Shown one piece after another: positions 41,801-49,276 of a stretch of 64,000 nucleotides of DNA (its first letter is position 1; every line of letters begins with the position of its first letter). The stretch spans positions 248,001 through 312,000 of the forward strand of contig NZ_JAQQFV010000003.1 in assembly GCF_029675105.1 (NCBI RefSeq). Direction: 5' to 3'. Position numbers and translations under genes: made by a program. Source of the stretch: Nocardia anocheti (GTDB taxonomy: Bacteria; Actinomycetota; Actinomycetes; Mycobacteriales; Mycobacteriaceae). Below the pieces are notes generated by a model. It saw only the letters and a list, made by a program, of their open reading frames with translations, was not told where the DNA came from and ran no database searches.

Positions 41801-44771
41801 CCTGGGTCGCGGTGAGCGAGGTGCCGCCGAGGTCGAAGAAGTCGTCCTCGGCGCCCACCTGTTCCGCGCCGAGGACCTCGGCGAAGACCGCCGCGACCCT
41901 GCGTTCGGCGGCGGTGCTCGGCGCCTGGAATCCGGTGCGGCCGAAGTCCGGCGCGGGCAGCTTGCGGGTGTCGAGCTTGCCGTTGGGGGTCAGCGGCAGC
42001 GTGTCGAGCACGACGTAGGCGCTGGGTCGCAGGTAGGCGGGCAGCAGATCGGCGATTCGGTCGCGCACCTCGGCGGTGTCGAGCGGGTGGCCTGGCTCGG
42101 GCACGAGGTAGCCGACCAGGTGGGCGCCGCGCCGATCGGTGTGCGCGGTGACCACGGCGCGGGCGACGCCGGGCAGTCCGGTGAGGGTGGTCTCGATCTC
42201 GCCCGGTTCGATGCGATGTCCGCGCACCTTGATCTGGAAGTCGCTGCGGCCGTGGTAGATCAGCGCGGGCTCGGGGCCCGCGGTGAGCGTCACCAGGTCA
42301 CCCGTGCGGTAGAGGCGCCCGCCCGCCGGGCCGAAGGGATCGGCGACGAAACGGGCCGAGGTGAGCGCGTGCCTGCGGTGGTATCCGCGGGCCAACGCGG
42401 GTCCGCCGAGGTAGAGCTCGCCGATCGCGCCCGGCGGCACCGGGCGCAGCGCGGCATCGAGGACCACGGCGTGGAATCCGCGCAGCGGGGCGCCGATGGT
42501 GACCGGTGTGCCCGGGTTGAGTTCGGCGATGGTGGCGATATCGGTGGCCTCGGTGGGCCCGTAACCGTTGCGCATCAACCGATTCGGTGACCACGCGTCG
42601 ACCAGGTCGGCGCGGATGGCTTCGCCGCCGACGCCGAGCATGGCCAGCTCGGGCAGGGCGGCCGGGTCGAGGGTGGCCAGCACGGCCGGGGTGATGATCG
42701 CGTTGGTGACGCGTTCGCGCCGCATCAGATCCGACAGGTCCGGGCCCGCCATCACATAGCGGGGCGCGATGACCAGCGTCGCGGCACCGGCCAGGCCACA
42801 CAGGATCTCGCCCACGGCCATGTCGAAACCGGGGGAGGCGTGGTGCAGGGTGCGCGCGTGTGGGCCCAGGTCGTAGCGATCGCGGCGCTCGGCGGCGAGA
42901 TTGGCCAGGCCGCCGTGGGTCACCAGCACACCCTTGGGCAGGCCGGTGGAACCGCTGGTGTAGATCAGGTACGCCGGATGATCGACGCGCAGCGCGGTCG
43001 GCCGGTCGGCATCGGTGATCGGGTCGGCGCGGTGACCGGCGGTGGTCGCGGGCTCGTCGAGCGGCAGCCACCCGATGGTGTCGGGCAGCTGGGCGCGGTG
43101 CGCGCCGGTCGTGACACCGAGGGACGCGCCGCAGTCACCGAGGATGTGCGCGATGCGCTCCGGCGGATAACCCGGGTCGATCGGGACGAAACCGGCACCA
43201 GTCTTGGTGATCGCCCAGACGGCCGCGACGGACTCGGCCGACCGCTCGACCGCCATCGCCACCAGGGTCTCCGGTCCCGCACCGGCGGCGAGCAGGGCGC
43301 GCGCCAGGCGGGTGGTCTCGGCGTCGAATTCGCGGTAGGTCCACTGCCGGTCACCGTAGACGATGGCGATGCCGTCCGGGTTGGTGGCGACGGCGGTGTC
43401 GATCAGGCCCGCCAGGGTCGAGGGCGGGACGGTCTCGGTGCCGCGCCACGGGACCAGCCGCGCGGTCTCGTCCTCGGTGAGCAGCGGCAGCGCGCTGATC
43501 GGGGTGGCGGTGTCGGCGGTGGCGAAGGCGGTGAGGAACCGCAGGAATCGGTGCAGGTGGGCGTCGAGCTCGTCGGCGCGGTAGCGGTGCCGGTTGGCCT
43601 CGAACTCGATGCGCGGCTGGTCTGCGGAGCCCGGGTACAGGTTGAGCGCGAGATCCTCGACGGGGCCGGTGGACAGCAGGTGCAGGGTGCCGCGCGCGGT
43701 ACCGAGGGTAACCTCGGGCTGGAAGTTCATGATGTTCACCGCGGGGCCGAAGCCGAGCGAGCGCATCGACCGGCCCGCGTCGCGCCACATGTCCGCGCCG
43801 CGATACCGCTGGTGACGCAGCGCGCCGGTGAGGCGGCCGCGCGCAGCGGCGACCGCGGTATCGATGGTGCCGTCGGCGGGGCAGTGCAGGGGCACGATGG
43901 TGGAGGTCATGCCCGCGCAGCCGCGCAGGGCGGCGGTGGTGCGCGCGGTCATCGGCAGACTCAACGCGACGGCGTCGGTGCCGGTCATCCGGGCCAGGTA
44001 CGCGGCGAAGGCGGCGACGATCACCGGGGCGTTGCCGGGGCCGTCCGCGCGCTCGCGCAACGCGGTGACCAGATCGGCGGGCAGGTCGGCGCCCGCCAGG
44101 CGCGGGAGCGGGTCCGGGTCACCGGCACGGTGTGCCAGGGTGACCGGGTCGGGCAGCTCGGCCAGCTGGGTGCGCCAGTACTCGCGGTCGGTCTCGAAAC
44201 GGCGCGAGGCGCGGTAGTCCAGATCCGCGGCGGCCAGCAGGCCGGGCGAATCGACCGTGTCGCCCGGCGCTTCGGTGCCCGCGACCAGGGCGTCGTAGTG
44301 CTGGGCGTGGCGCTCGTGCACGCGCATACCGCCGAAGCCGTCCACCGCGATGTGGTGGGCGCGGGTGTAGAGGAAGCGGCGGTCGTCCTCGACCAGCAGA
44401 ACGGTGGTGTACATCGGCGGGTCGACGGTGACGTCCAGCGGCGACTGCTGGTCGGCGCCCATCCACGCGAACGCGGCGGCCTCGGGGTCGGTCTCCGCGC
44501 GCAGATCGATGACCTCGATCTCGTCGCGCACCGTGAGATCGTGGACCTGGCCGGGCTCACCGTCGACGACCACGAAACGCTGATGCATGCCCAGATCGCG
44601 TCCGGTCCGCCGCGCCGCCTCCTGATACGCGGCCAGGTCGAGCGGCCCGCGGAGGTCGACGTACTGGGCGATGGTGAGCGGCACCTCACCCAGCAACTGC
44701 TGGGCGAACCAGACCTCCCGCTGGGCCGCGCTGAGCGGCCGGACTTCCTGCGCGGGGCCGAACGAACTCAT
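38877..44771 (-). CDS. Nonribosomal peptide synthetase, C-A-T-C-T-reductase
   Basis: 1,964 residues from the ATG at 44771 (GAAGGG upstream); an ATG nine codons earlier at 44798 is less likely. Domains by rough residue: C1 about 5-430 with RAHHIAVDGFGG; A about 445-940 with LIYTSGSTGLPKGVLVTHGG, GYGPTEATD and LPLTPNGKLDTRKL; T1 with DDFFDLGGTSLTATQ (about 980); C2 about 1050-1480 with VAHHIAADGWSHG; T2 with DNFFDLGGTSLLVFG (about 1525); terminal thioester reductase from about 1600 with LLTGATGFVGIHLLRELL and the catalytic GYMASKWVAEQ (about 1765). There is one A domain for two carriers, so the same A may load both, as in the Cy-A-PCP-Cy-PCP protein HMWP2. Both C domains have intact HHxxxDG. 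C1 has no upstream carrier and could accept a fatty acyl starter. Release would be reductive, giving an aldehyde or alcohol. The A-domain pocket starts Asp-Met and matches no code I can name. Last gene of operon 2 but with its own iron box. Confidence 0.95.
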   Translation of the reverse strand: MSSFGPAQEVRPLSAAQREVWFAQQLLGEVPLTIAQYVDLRGPLDLAAYQEAARRTGRDLGMHQRFVVVDGEPGQVHDLTVRDEIEVIDLRAETDPEAAAFAWMGADQQSPLDVTVDPPMYTTVLLVEDDRRFLYTRAHHIAVDGFGGMRVHERHAQHYDALVAGTEAPGDTVDSPGLLAAADLDYRASRRFETDREYWRTQLAELPDPVTLAHRAGDPDPLPRLAGADLPADLVTALRERADGPGNAPVIVAAFAAYLARMTGTDAVALSLPMTARTTAALRGCAGMTSTIVPLHCPADGTIDTAVAAARGRLTGALRHQRYRGADMWRDAGRSMRSLGFGPAVNIMNFQPEVTLGTARGTLHLLSTGPVEDLALNLYPGSADQPRIEFEANRHRYRADELDAHLHRFLRFLTAFATADTATPISALPLLTEDETARLVPWRGTETVPPSTLAGLIDTAVATNPDGIAIVYGDRQWTYREFDAETTRLARALLAAGAGPETLVAMAVERSAESVAAVWAITKTGAGFVPIDPGYPPERIAHILGDCGASLGVTTGAHRAQLPDTIGWLPLDEPATTAGHRADPITDADRPTALRVDHPAYLIYTSGSTGLPKGVLVTHGGLANLAAERRDRYDLGPHARTLHHASPGFDMAVGEILCGLAGAATLVIAPRYVMAGPDLSDLMRRERVTNAIITPAVLATLDPAALPELAMLGVGGEAIRADLVDAWSPNRLMRNGYGPTEATDIATIAELNPGTPVTIGAPLRGFHAVVLDAALRPVPPGAIGELYLGGPALARGYHRRHALTSARFVADPFGPAGGRLYRTGDLVTLTAGPEPALIYHGRSDFQIKVRGHRIEPGEIETTLTGLPGVARAVVTAHTDRRGAHLVGYLVPEPGHPLDTAEVRDRIADLLPAYLRPSAYVVLDTLPLTPNGKLDTRKLPAPDFGRTGFQAPSTAAERRVAAVFAEVLGAEQVGAEDDFFDLGGTSLTATQVAARLGVSVRAVFDAPTVVELAAGLADTDAAATPVAGPRPQHLSLAPAQTRMWLLNQLYRESAAYHLPLALRLRGDLDHDALVGAIRAVVRRHEVLRTVYPVGESGPRPRVLDTDAALADQDFAPITLAEDDLADALATQVAAPFDVTTDIPFRLTVWQLGDRDHVLALVAHHIAADGWSHGPLVADLSLAYAAQANRRTPDWEPLPLQYADYTLWQLDRLGDRTDSDSLAARQLDYWVSTLAGAPDRLTLPVDRVRTTGAEGAGAAIGFTVDAATADALTALARDHQATAHMAGHAAFAVLLHQLSGSDDITVGTPVAGRGHPSLDRLVGMFVNTLPLRTTVDATEPFTALLARSRAVTLAALDHGEVPFDHIVEAVNPPRDDTRNPLFQAVFSFENLPATQDLALGDLTVDLLDLPQDTTHFDLALTLRERPGHGYVASLRYATDLFDAATVAEFAEQYVRLLRAVTARPDATVAELRDPDLVLPRHRLTETATTGADTAADQHASVRELAVAQVFADVLGLDAVAVDDNFFDLGGTSLLVFGLRTELSQRLGLDVEARTLFEAATPRGVTASVSAGAAEAADGRWIEMLEADARLDEDFRVPEHEPAGAVTALLTGATGFVGIHLLRELLDHTPARVWCLVRADDIESGYQRLAATMDRFGLDSSDLRERVVPLPGDLAAPRLGLSEDAWTDLAEQLDVIYHNGARVNHLEPYEVLRAANIGGTREVLRLAVTTRVKTLHFVSTVNAAVGVDHTGVVTEAAAITAAEVPRNGYMASKWVAEQLVLAAARRGLPVAVHRPGLVSGATTHGTVNSDDAFWTLIRSAAHLGLAPEIGEAKVTLAPVDYVARAIVALATARHPDGEVYHLVNREPTPVAAILDVLRDNGYPVETVAIEDAAHRLADRIGDHADLMRAALIAENYLGAGGGDLVIDDELTRTALTDTDVTCPRVDTTVLHRYITGFITTGLLPQPV

Positions 44772-44805
44772 GGTGCCACTGCCCTTCAGACGAAACATGC
44801 AGAAT

Positions 44806-44824
44806 GAAGGTTAGCCTAAGCTTG
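44806..44824 (-). promoter_or_regulatory. IdeR/DtxR-like iron box before the NRPS
   Basis: On the minus strand the 19 bases read CAAGCTTAGGCTAACCTTC. The core TTAGGCTAACCT matches the DtxR/IdeR consensus (TTAGGTTAGSCTAACCTAA type) at about 15 of 19 positions. It lies in the 45-bp gap between the acyltransferase stop (44844) and the NRPS start, 35 bp before the preferred ATG at 44771, where a promoter would be. This suggests iron-repressed, independent transcription of the NRPS. Confidence 0.7.
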
Positions 44825-44843
44825 CGGTGGGTACCCGGTGCGG

Positions 44844-46229
44844 TCACCAGAATCGCGGTGTGAGCCCCCACTCGGCGAATTCGGCGGCCAGGAGATCCTG
44901 CAGGGCCGCGCGGGTCGGGAACCGGTCGGGGTCGGCGCCGGTGACCACCAGGGTGACGGTGTCGTCGTCGCAGGAGAACGCCAGATTCACCCCCACCTCC
45001 ACCTGCCGGAACAGTTCCACCGGCCCGCGATTCACCACCGGCCGCATGATCACGTCACGTGCCCGGTGCGGACCCAGGTGCGCGATGTTCTGGGCCGTGC
45101 GGCCCATATTGGTGCACAGGCATTCGGGGGCCTTGGCCGTGCGGGCGAACTTGTGCAGCACCACCTTCGGCAGCAGCATCTGCACCGGTTGCAGATGCTG
45201 GATCGGCGGGATCGTGGCCGGGTCGCGGTAGGCCAGGCCCGCGGCCTTGAGCGCGGCGCGCACGGCGGGCAGGTCGGCGCGCTGCCCGGCGCGGTAGGTG
45301 ACGCTGATCGGCAGGCCGGTGGTGGCATTGGCGCGCGGGTCGTCGGCCTCGCGCATCGAATGCGGGATGTCGACGCGCACCCGCGCGCCGTCGTCGACCC
45401 GGCCGCTGCGCCCGAGCAGTCCCACCGCGACACCGATCAGCAGACCGTTGGTGGTGCCGCCATGGTCCGCGGCGACGGCGTCCCAGGAGTCCAGATCGAG
45501 CTGGACGATGGTCTCTGCGGCCTGCCAGGTCTGGGCGTGCGGCAGTCGCGGTTCGGCGGGGCGGGGATTGCGCGCGGGCTCGCTGACACCCTTGGCCCGG
45601 CGCGCGGCCCGCACGCCACGGGCGACGGCGCGCAACTGGGCGCGGGCGTCGGCCAGATCGGCGGTCCACCGACCCGCACCCGCCACCGGCCCGACCAGCC
45701 GTCCCGCGCTGGCCGCCCGGTCCGGCTCCGCGCCGCGCCCGAGCCGGTCGAGCGAATCGACGATGCCGTGCATCATCCCGCCACCGTCACAGGCCACGTG
45801 CGAGGCCACCAGGGTGACCACCGTGCCACCGGACACGGTGTGCGCGCCCGCGAGCTGCCAGACCAGGCCCCGTTCGGGATCGAACTCCACCGCGGCCTGC
45901 TCGAGGAACCACTCGAGCACGTCCTCGTCGGGGATCGGGGTGTCCGACCAGATCAGCGGCAGCGACGCGGTCGCCGGTTCCCAGTGCGCCCGCGCGAAGG
46001 GGAACCGGGTGGTGCGCACGCGGCGGGCGAGGAATCCGGTGGCCAGGTGCGCGTGCCAGCGTTGCAGCAGCTCGCGGTCCAGTGGCTCGTCGAAGCGGTA
46101 GGCCAGCTGGTTGACCAGGGCGTTCGGGTAGAGGCTGTGCAGTTTGAAGAACAGGTCGTCGTCGGCGGTGATCCGGTTGAGGCCGGACGGCCCGGCGGCC
46201 ACTGTGACGGCGGGAGTGGTGACGGTCAT
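44844..46229 (-). CDS. Condensation-superfamily acyltransferase, operon 2 (paralogue of 16905-18284)
   Basis: 461 residues. Opens ITADDDLFFKLHSLYPNALV and keeps the active-site motif as SHVACDGGG (about residues 142-150), with the catalytic His and Asp-Gly present and the first His replaced by Ser as in the paralogue. Also shared: GTTNGLLIGVAVGLLGRSGR, ATTGLPISVTYRAGQ, APECLCTNMGRTAQNI and the SSCDDDTVTLVVTGADP-like segment read as FSCDDDTVTLVVTGADPDRF. Ends EWGLTPRFW. It follows the permease by 10 bp and precedes the NRPS. Possible role: acylation of the sugar or peptide made by this operon. Confidence 0.72.
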   Translation of the reverse strand: MTVTTPAVTVAAGPSGLNRITADDDLFFKLHSLYPNALVNQLAYRFDEPLDRELLQRWHAHLATGFLARRVRTTRFPFARAHWEPATASLPLIWSDTPIPDEDVLEWFLEQAAVEFDPERGLVWQLAGAHTVSGGTVVTLVASHVACDGGGMMHGIVDSLDRLGRGAEPDRAASAGRLVGPVAGAGRWTADLADARAQLRAVARGVRAARRAKGVSEPARNPRPAEPRLPHAQTWQAAETIVQLDLDSWDAVAADHGGTTNGLLIGVAVGLLGRSGRVDDGARVRVDIPHSMREADDPRANATTGLPISVTYRAGQRADLPAVRAALKAAGLAYRDPATIPPIQHLQPVQMLLPKVVLHKFARTAKAPECLCTNMGRTAQNIAHLGPHRARDVIMRPVVNRGPVELFRQVEVGVNLAFSCDDDTVTLVVTGADPDRFPTRAALQDLLAAEFAEWGLTPRFW

Positions 46230-46239
46230 CGAGGACTCC

Positions 46240-47061
46240 TCAGCGAGAACGGAGAGTGCGCACGGTCAGCGGCGCGAAGACGGCGACCACGACCACCGAG
46301 GCCACCAGCGACCAGCAGGCGTCGGCGCCCACCGTGCCGTCGGCGGCCAGCGTGCGCACCGCCGAGACCAGGTAGGACACCGGATTGACGTCCGAGACGT
46401 GCCGCATCCAGGTGGGCATGGCTTCCTCGGGGACCAGCGCGTTGGAGGCGAAGCCGAGGAAGGTCAGCACCAGCATGCACATGCCCTGCACGGCGGCGGG
46501 CCGGGCGATGGTGGCGCCGATGAAGGCGAACAGCCAGCTGATCGCGGTGGTGGCCAGCACCACCAGCACCGCCCCGGCCAGGAAGCCCGCGGTGTGCTCG
46601 GGGCGATAACCCAGGCAGAACCCGACGATCACCACCGTGGTGGCGGCGATGAGGTAGCGCACCGTCCCGGCCAGCAGCGCCCCGGCGACGGGCGCGGACC
46701 GGGCGATCGGCATGGCGACGAAGCGGTCGAAGACCCCGGAGTGGATGTCTTCGGAGAGTTGCACGCCGGTGGCGACCGAGGACGTCAGCACGATCTGCAC
46801 CAGCACGCCCGGGATCATGATCGGCAGATACGCCTGCGTGCTCCCGGCGATGGCGGTGCCGAAGATGCTCGCGAACAGCACCGGCCCGACGATGGGCAGC
46901 AGCAGCGCGTCGTAGAGCAGCTGCGGGCTGTGGCGGAAGGTGAGCAGGCCGCGCCAGGCCATCATGAGTGAATGTGCCACGGCGGCAACGGGTCCGATGC
47001 GGGTGACGCGGGGAGCGCGCACCACCCGGGTGGGCGCGGGGGCGGTCTCGGTAACGGTCAT
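46240..47061 (-). CDS. ABC-2 type permease, DrrB-like, operon 2
   Basis: 273 residues from the ATG at 47061 (GAGGAGA upstream). Six membrane segments at the same places as its paralogue at 18294-19121, and most residues are identical: HSLMMAWRGLLTFRHSPQ, LLYDALLLPIVGPVLFASIF, SGVFDRFVAMPIARSAPVAG. Differences cluster in the outer loops, for example FLGFASNALVPEEAMPTWMR near the fifth helix, where an exported substrate might be read. Works with the ATPase at 47070-48023. Confidence 0.9.
   Translation of the reverse strand: MTVTETAPAPTRVVRAPRVTRIGPVAAVAHSLMMAWRGLLTFRHSPQLLYDALLLPIVGPVLFASIFGTAIAGSTQAYLPIMIPGVLVQIVLTSSVATGVQLSEDIHSGVFDRFVAMPIARSAPVAGALLAGTVRYLIAATTVVIVGFCLGYRPEHTAGFLAGAVLVVLATTAISWLFAFIGATIARPAAVQGMCMLVLTFLGFASNALVPEEAMPTWMRHVSDVNPVSYLVSAVRTLAADGTVGADACWSLVASVVVVAVFAPLTVRTLRSR
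46925..46965. repeat. 41-bp exact match with 18979-19019
   Basis: Identical block in the permease genes of the two paralogous operons, in direct orientation about 28 kb apart. Confidence 0.8.
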
Positions 47062-47069
47062 GGTTCTCC

Positions 47070-48023
47070 TCAGGCCGCGTCGGCGGTGTGCGCGTGGCCG
47101 GTCAGGGCGAGGAACACCTCGTTGAGGTCGGGCCGGTCCACCGCGAAGCCACGCAGGCCGATGTTCGCCGCCCGGCAGGCCGCGACGATGTCGGCCGCGA
47201 CGGCGACATCGGTGAGCGCGACGGTGAGCATGCCGGTCGACGACCCGTCGGGGATCCGGCCGGTCATTTCCTGGACGAGGGCCTCCGCGCGACGCTGGTC
47301 GGCGGTCTCGGGGACGTCCAGGCGCAGCACCTGGTCGCCGATCGAGGACTTGAGTTCGGCGGCGGTGCCCTCGGCGACCAGCGAGCCCCGGTCGATGACC
47401 GCGATCCGATCCGCCAGCGCGTCGGCTTCCTCGAGGTACTGCGTGGTGAGCAGTACCGTCGCGCCGCGTTCGATCAGGCCGCGCACGATGCCCCACATGC
47501 GATCGCGGGTGTGCGGGTCCAGGCCGGTGGTCGGCTCGTCCAGGAAGATCAGCGGTGGCACCGTGATGAGCGTGGCGGCCAGGTCCAGGCGGCGGCGCAT
47601 GCCACCGGAGAACGCGCTGACGCTGCGGCGGGCGACGTGGGTGAGTTCGAACTCCTCGAGCAGTTCGTCGCAGCGCTGGGCGGCGGCGCGCCGCGAAAGC
47701 CCGAGCAGTCGGCCGAACAGGCGCAGATTCTCTCCGGCGGACAGGGTTTCGTCGACCGAGGCGTACTGGCCGGTGAGCCCGATCATGGAACGCACGGCCG
47801 TCGCGTCGCGCACCACGTCGTAGCCGAATACCTCCGCGCTGCCCCGATCGGGGCGCAGCAGGGTGGCCAGCATGCGCACGGTGGTGGTCTTGCCCGCGCC
47901 GTTGGGGCCGAGTACGGCGAAGACGGTTCCGGCCTCGATGCTCAGGTCGATGCTGCCCACGGCGGTGAAATCGCCGTAGGACTTGCCGAGTCCGCAGGTG
48001 CGGACCGCGATGTCGGTACTCAT
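47070..48023 (-). CDS. ABC transporter ATPase, DrrA-like, operon 2
   Basis: 317 residues from the ATG at 48023, whose ATGA overlaps the glycosyltransferase stop. Walker A FAVLGPNGAGKTTTVRMLAT, signature FSGGMRRRLDLAATL, Walker B LIFLDEPTTGLDPHTRDRMW, and a DrrA-type C-terminal extension ending RPDLNEVFLALTGHAHTADA. Very close to the paralogue at 19146-20084. Pairs with the downstream permease to export the operon product. Confidence 0.93.
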   Translation of the reverse strand: MSTDIAVRTCGLGKSYGDFTAVGSIDLSIEAGTVFAVLGPNGAGKTTTVRMLATLLRPDRGSAEVFGYDVVRDATAVRSMIGLTGQYASVDETLSAGENLRLFGRLLGLSRRAAAQRCDELLEEFELTHVARRSVSAFSGGMRRRLDLAATLITVPPLIFLDEPTTGLDPHTRDRMWGIVRGLIERGATVLLTTQYLEEADALADRIAVIDRGSLVAEGTAAELKSSIGDQVLRLDVPETADQRRAEALVQEMTGRIPDGSSTGMLTVALTDVAVAADIVAACRAANIGLRGFAVDRPDLNEVFLALTGHAHTADAA

Positions 48024-49276
48024 TGCGGCCTCCCCGCGTGGTCGAATTCGGGTGTCGGAACCTTCAGCGGCAGCAGCGATTCCACCGCGTCGGCGGCGCG
48101 GGTGAGGCCGTCGGCGGGGAAGCGGCGCGCGTAGGCGGCGGCCCGCGCGAGCACGGCGGGTTCGGCGATCCGGTCCAGCAGGGCCGAGAGCGCGTCCGCG
48201 TCGAGTGCGGCGGCGGGCCGGGTGACGGCCAGGCCGAGCCGGGTGAGCGCGTGACCCCAGTACGGCTGGTCGGCCTGCACCGAGCAGATCACCTGCGGCA
48301 CACCGGCCCGCAGCGCGGCGGCGGTGGTCCCGGCACCGCCGTGGTGGACGGCGGCCAGGCAGCGCGGGAAGACCGCGGCGTGGTCGAGCTGTTCGACGAC
48401 GGCCACCTCGGGCGACAGCTCGGGCGCGATCCCGGCCCATCCGGCGGCGAGCAGGAGTCGGCGTCCGCGCCGCGCGCACACCTGGCGCAGCATCGTCACC
48501 AGGGCGGCGGGATCGTCGACGGCCATCGACCCGAAACCGACGTAGATCGGCGCGGTTCCGGCGTCGAGCCAGGCGGCGAGCGCGGGATCGGTGGGCCCGG
48601 CGAGGAATCCGTCGCCGTCCACGGCGAAACCGGTGACCGGATGCCCGCCGGGCAGTTCGGCGGCCAGGCCGGGGAACAGGTCGATGTCGTAGGCCTGGAT
48701 CGAGACCCGGCCCGCCAGCGGATGCTCGACGATCCCGAACTCGGACAGCGGCTCGGCCAGGGCGGCGTCGCGCGCCCGGCGCAGCCCGGACCAGATGCGC
48801 CGATTGAGCCCGCGCGGTATCCGCGCGCCCCAGTTCGTGGGGACCACCGGCACCGAGCGGCTCGGGTGGATCGGGAAGAAATGCACTGCGGCCAACGGTG
48901 ATCCGACCCGCCGGGCCACCTTCTCGGCGGCTTCCTCCCCGGCCATCCCGGTGACCAGCACGTCGTGGCCCGGAGCCAGGACGAGCAGATCGCGCACCGC
49001 CTCGGCCACCCCGCGACGCTGCAGATCCAGCACCGCGCGCAGCCGCTGCCGGGGCGAGAGACTGCGGAAGCGGCGGTCCTCGTGCTGGGTGCGCAGCAGT
49101 TCGGCGCTGTCGCGGCCGAATCCGACCGCGGGAATGCCGTGGGCGGTGGCGAAACCGACGAGATTGGGGGACAGGGCGAGGGTCACCACGTGCCCGCGAG
49201 CACGGAGTTCGCGGGCGAGCAGGATGCCGGGCTGGGCGTCGCCCCGGCTCCCGGTGAAGGCCAGCAGTGCGCGCAT
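48020..49276 (-). CDS. GT1-family glycosyltransferase (UGT/MGT type), operon 2
   Basis: 418 residues from the ATG at 49276, which overlaps the upstream stop (TGATG). Same opening as the paralogue (MRALLAFTGSRGDAQPGILL). The donor site is AVHHGGAGTTAAALRAGVPQ (about 313-332) followed by VQADQPYWGHALTRLGL; IYVGFGSMAVDDP is at about 250-262. Acceptor-domain residues (about 60-230) differ more from the paralogue than donor-domain residues do, which suggests related sugar donors but different acceptors. Confidence 0.9.
   Translation of the reverse strand: MRALLAFTGSRGDAQPGILLARELRARGHVVTLALSPNLVGFATAHGIPAVGFGRDSAELLRTQHEDRRFRSLSPRQRLRAVLDLQRRGVAEAVRDLLVLAPGHDVLVTGMAGEEAAEKVARRVGSPLAAVHFFPIHPSRSVPVVPTNWGARIPRGLNRRIWSGLRRARDAALAEPLSEFGIVEHPLAGRVSIQAYDIDLFPGLAAELPGGHPVTGFAVDGDGFLAGPTDPALAAWLDAGTAPIYVGFGSMAVDDPAALVTMLRQVCARRGRRLLLAAGWAGIAPELSPEVAVVEQLDHAAVFPRCLAAVHHGGAGTTAAALRAGVPQVICSVQADQPYWGHALTRLGLAVTRPAAALDADALSALLDRIAEPAVLARAAAYARRFPADGLTRAADAVESLLPLKVPTPEFDHAGRPQ

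Noticed and set aside
42500..43000. Prediction of the amino acid activated by the NRPS
   Set aside because: The pocket residues read by eye begin Asp-Met but fit no code I can name with confidence.
38886..44807. Long open frames on the plus strand opposite the NRPS (743 and 655 codons)
   Set aside because: They are antisense shadows produced by GC-rich third positions. The translations are Gly/Val/Arg/Gln-rich with no domain, and the minus-strand NRPS motifs are unmistakable.
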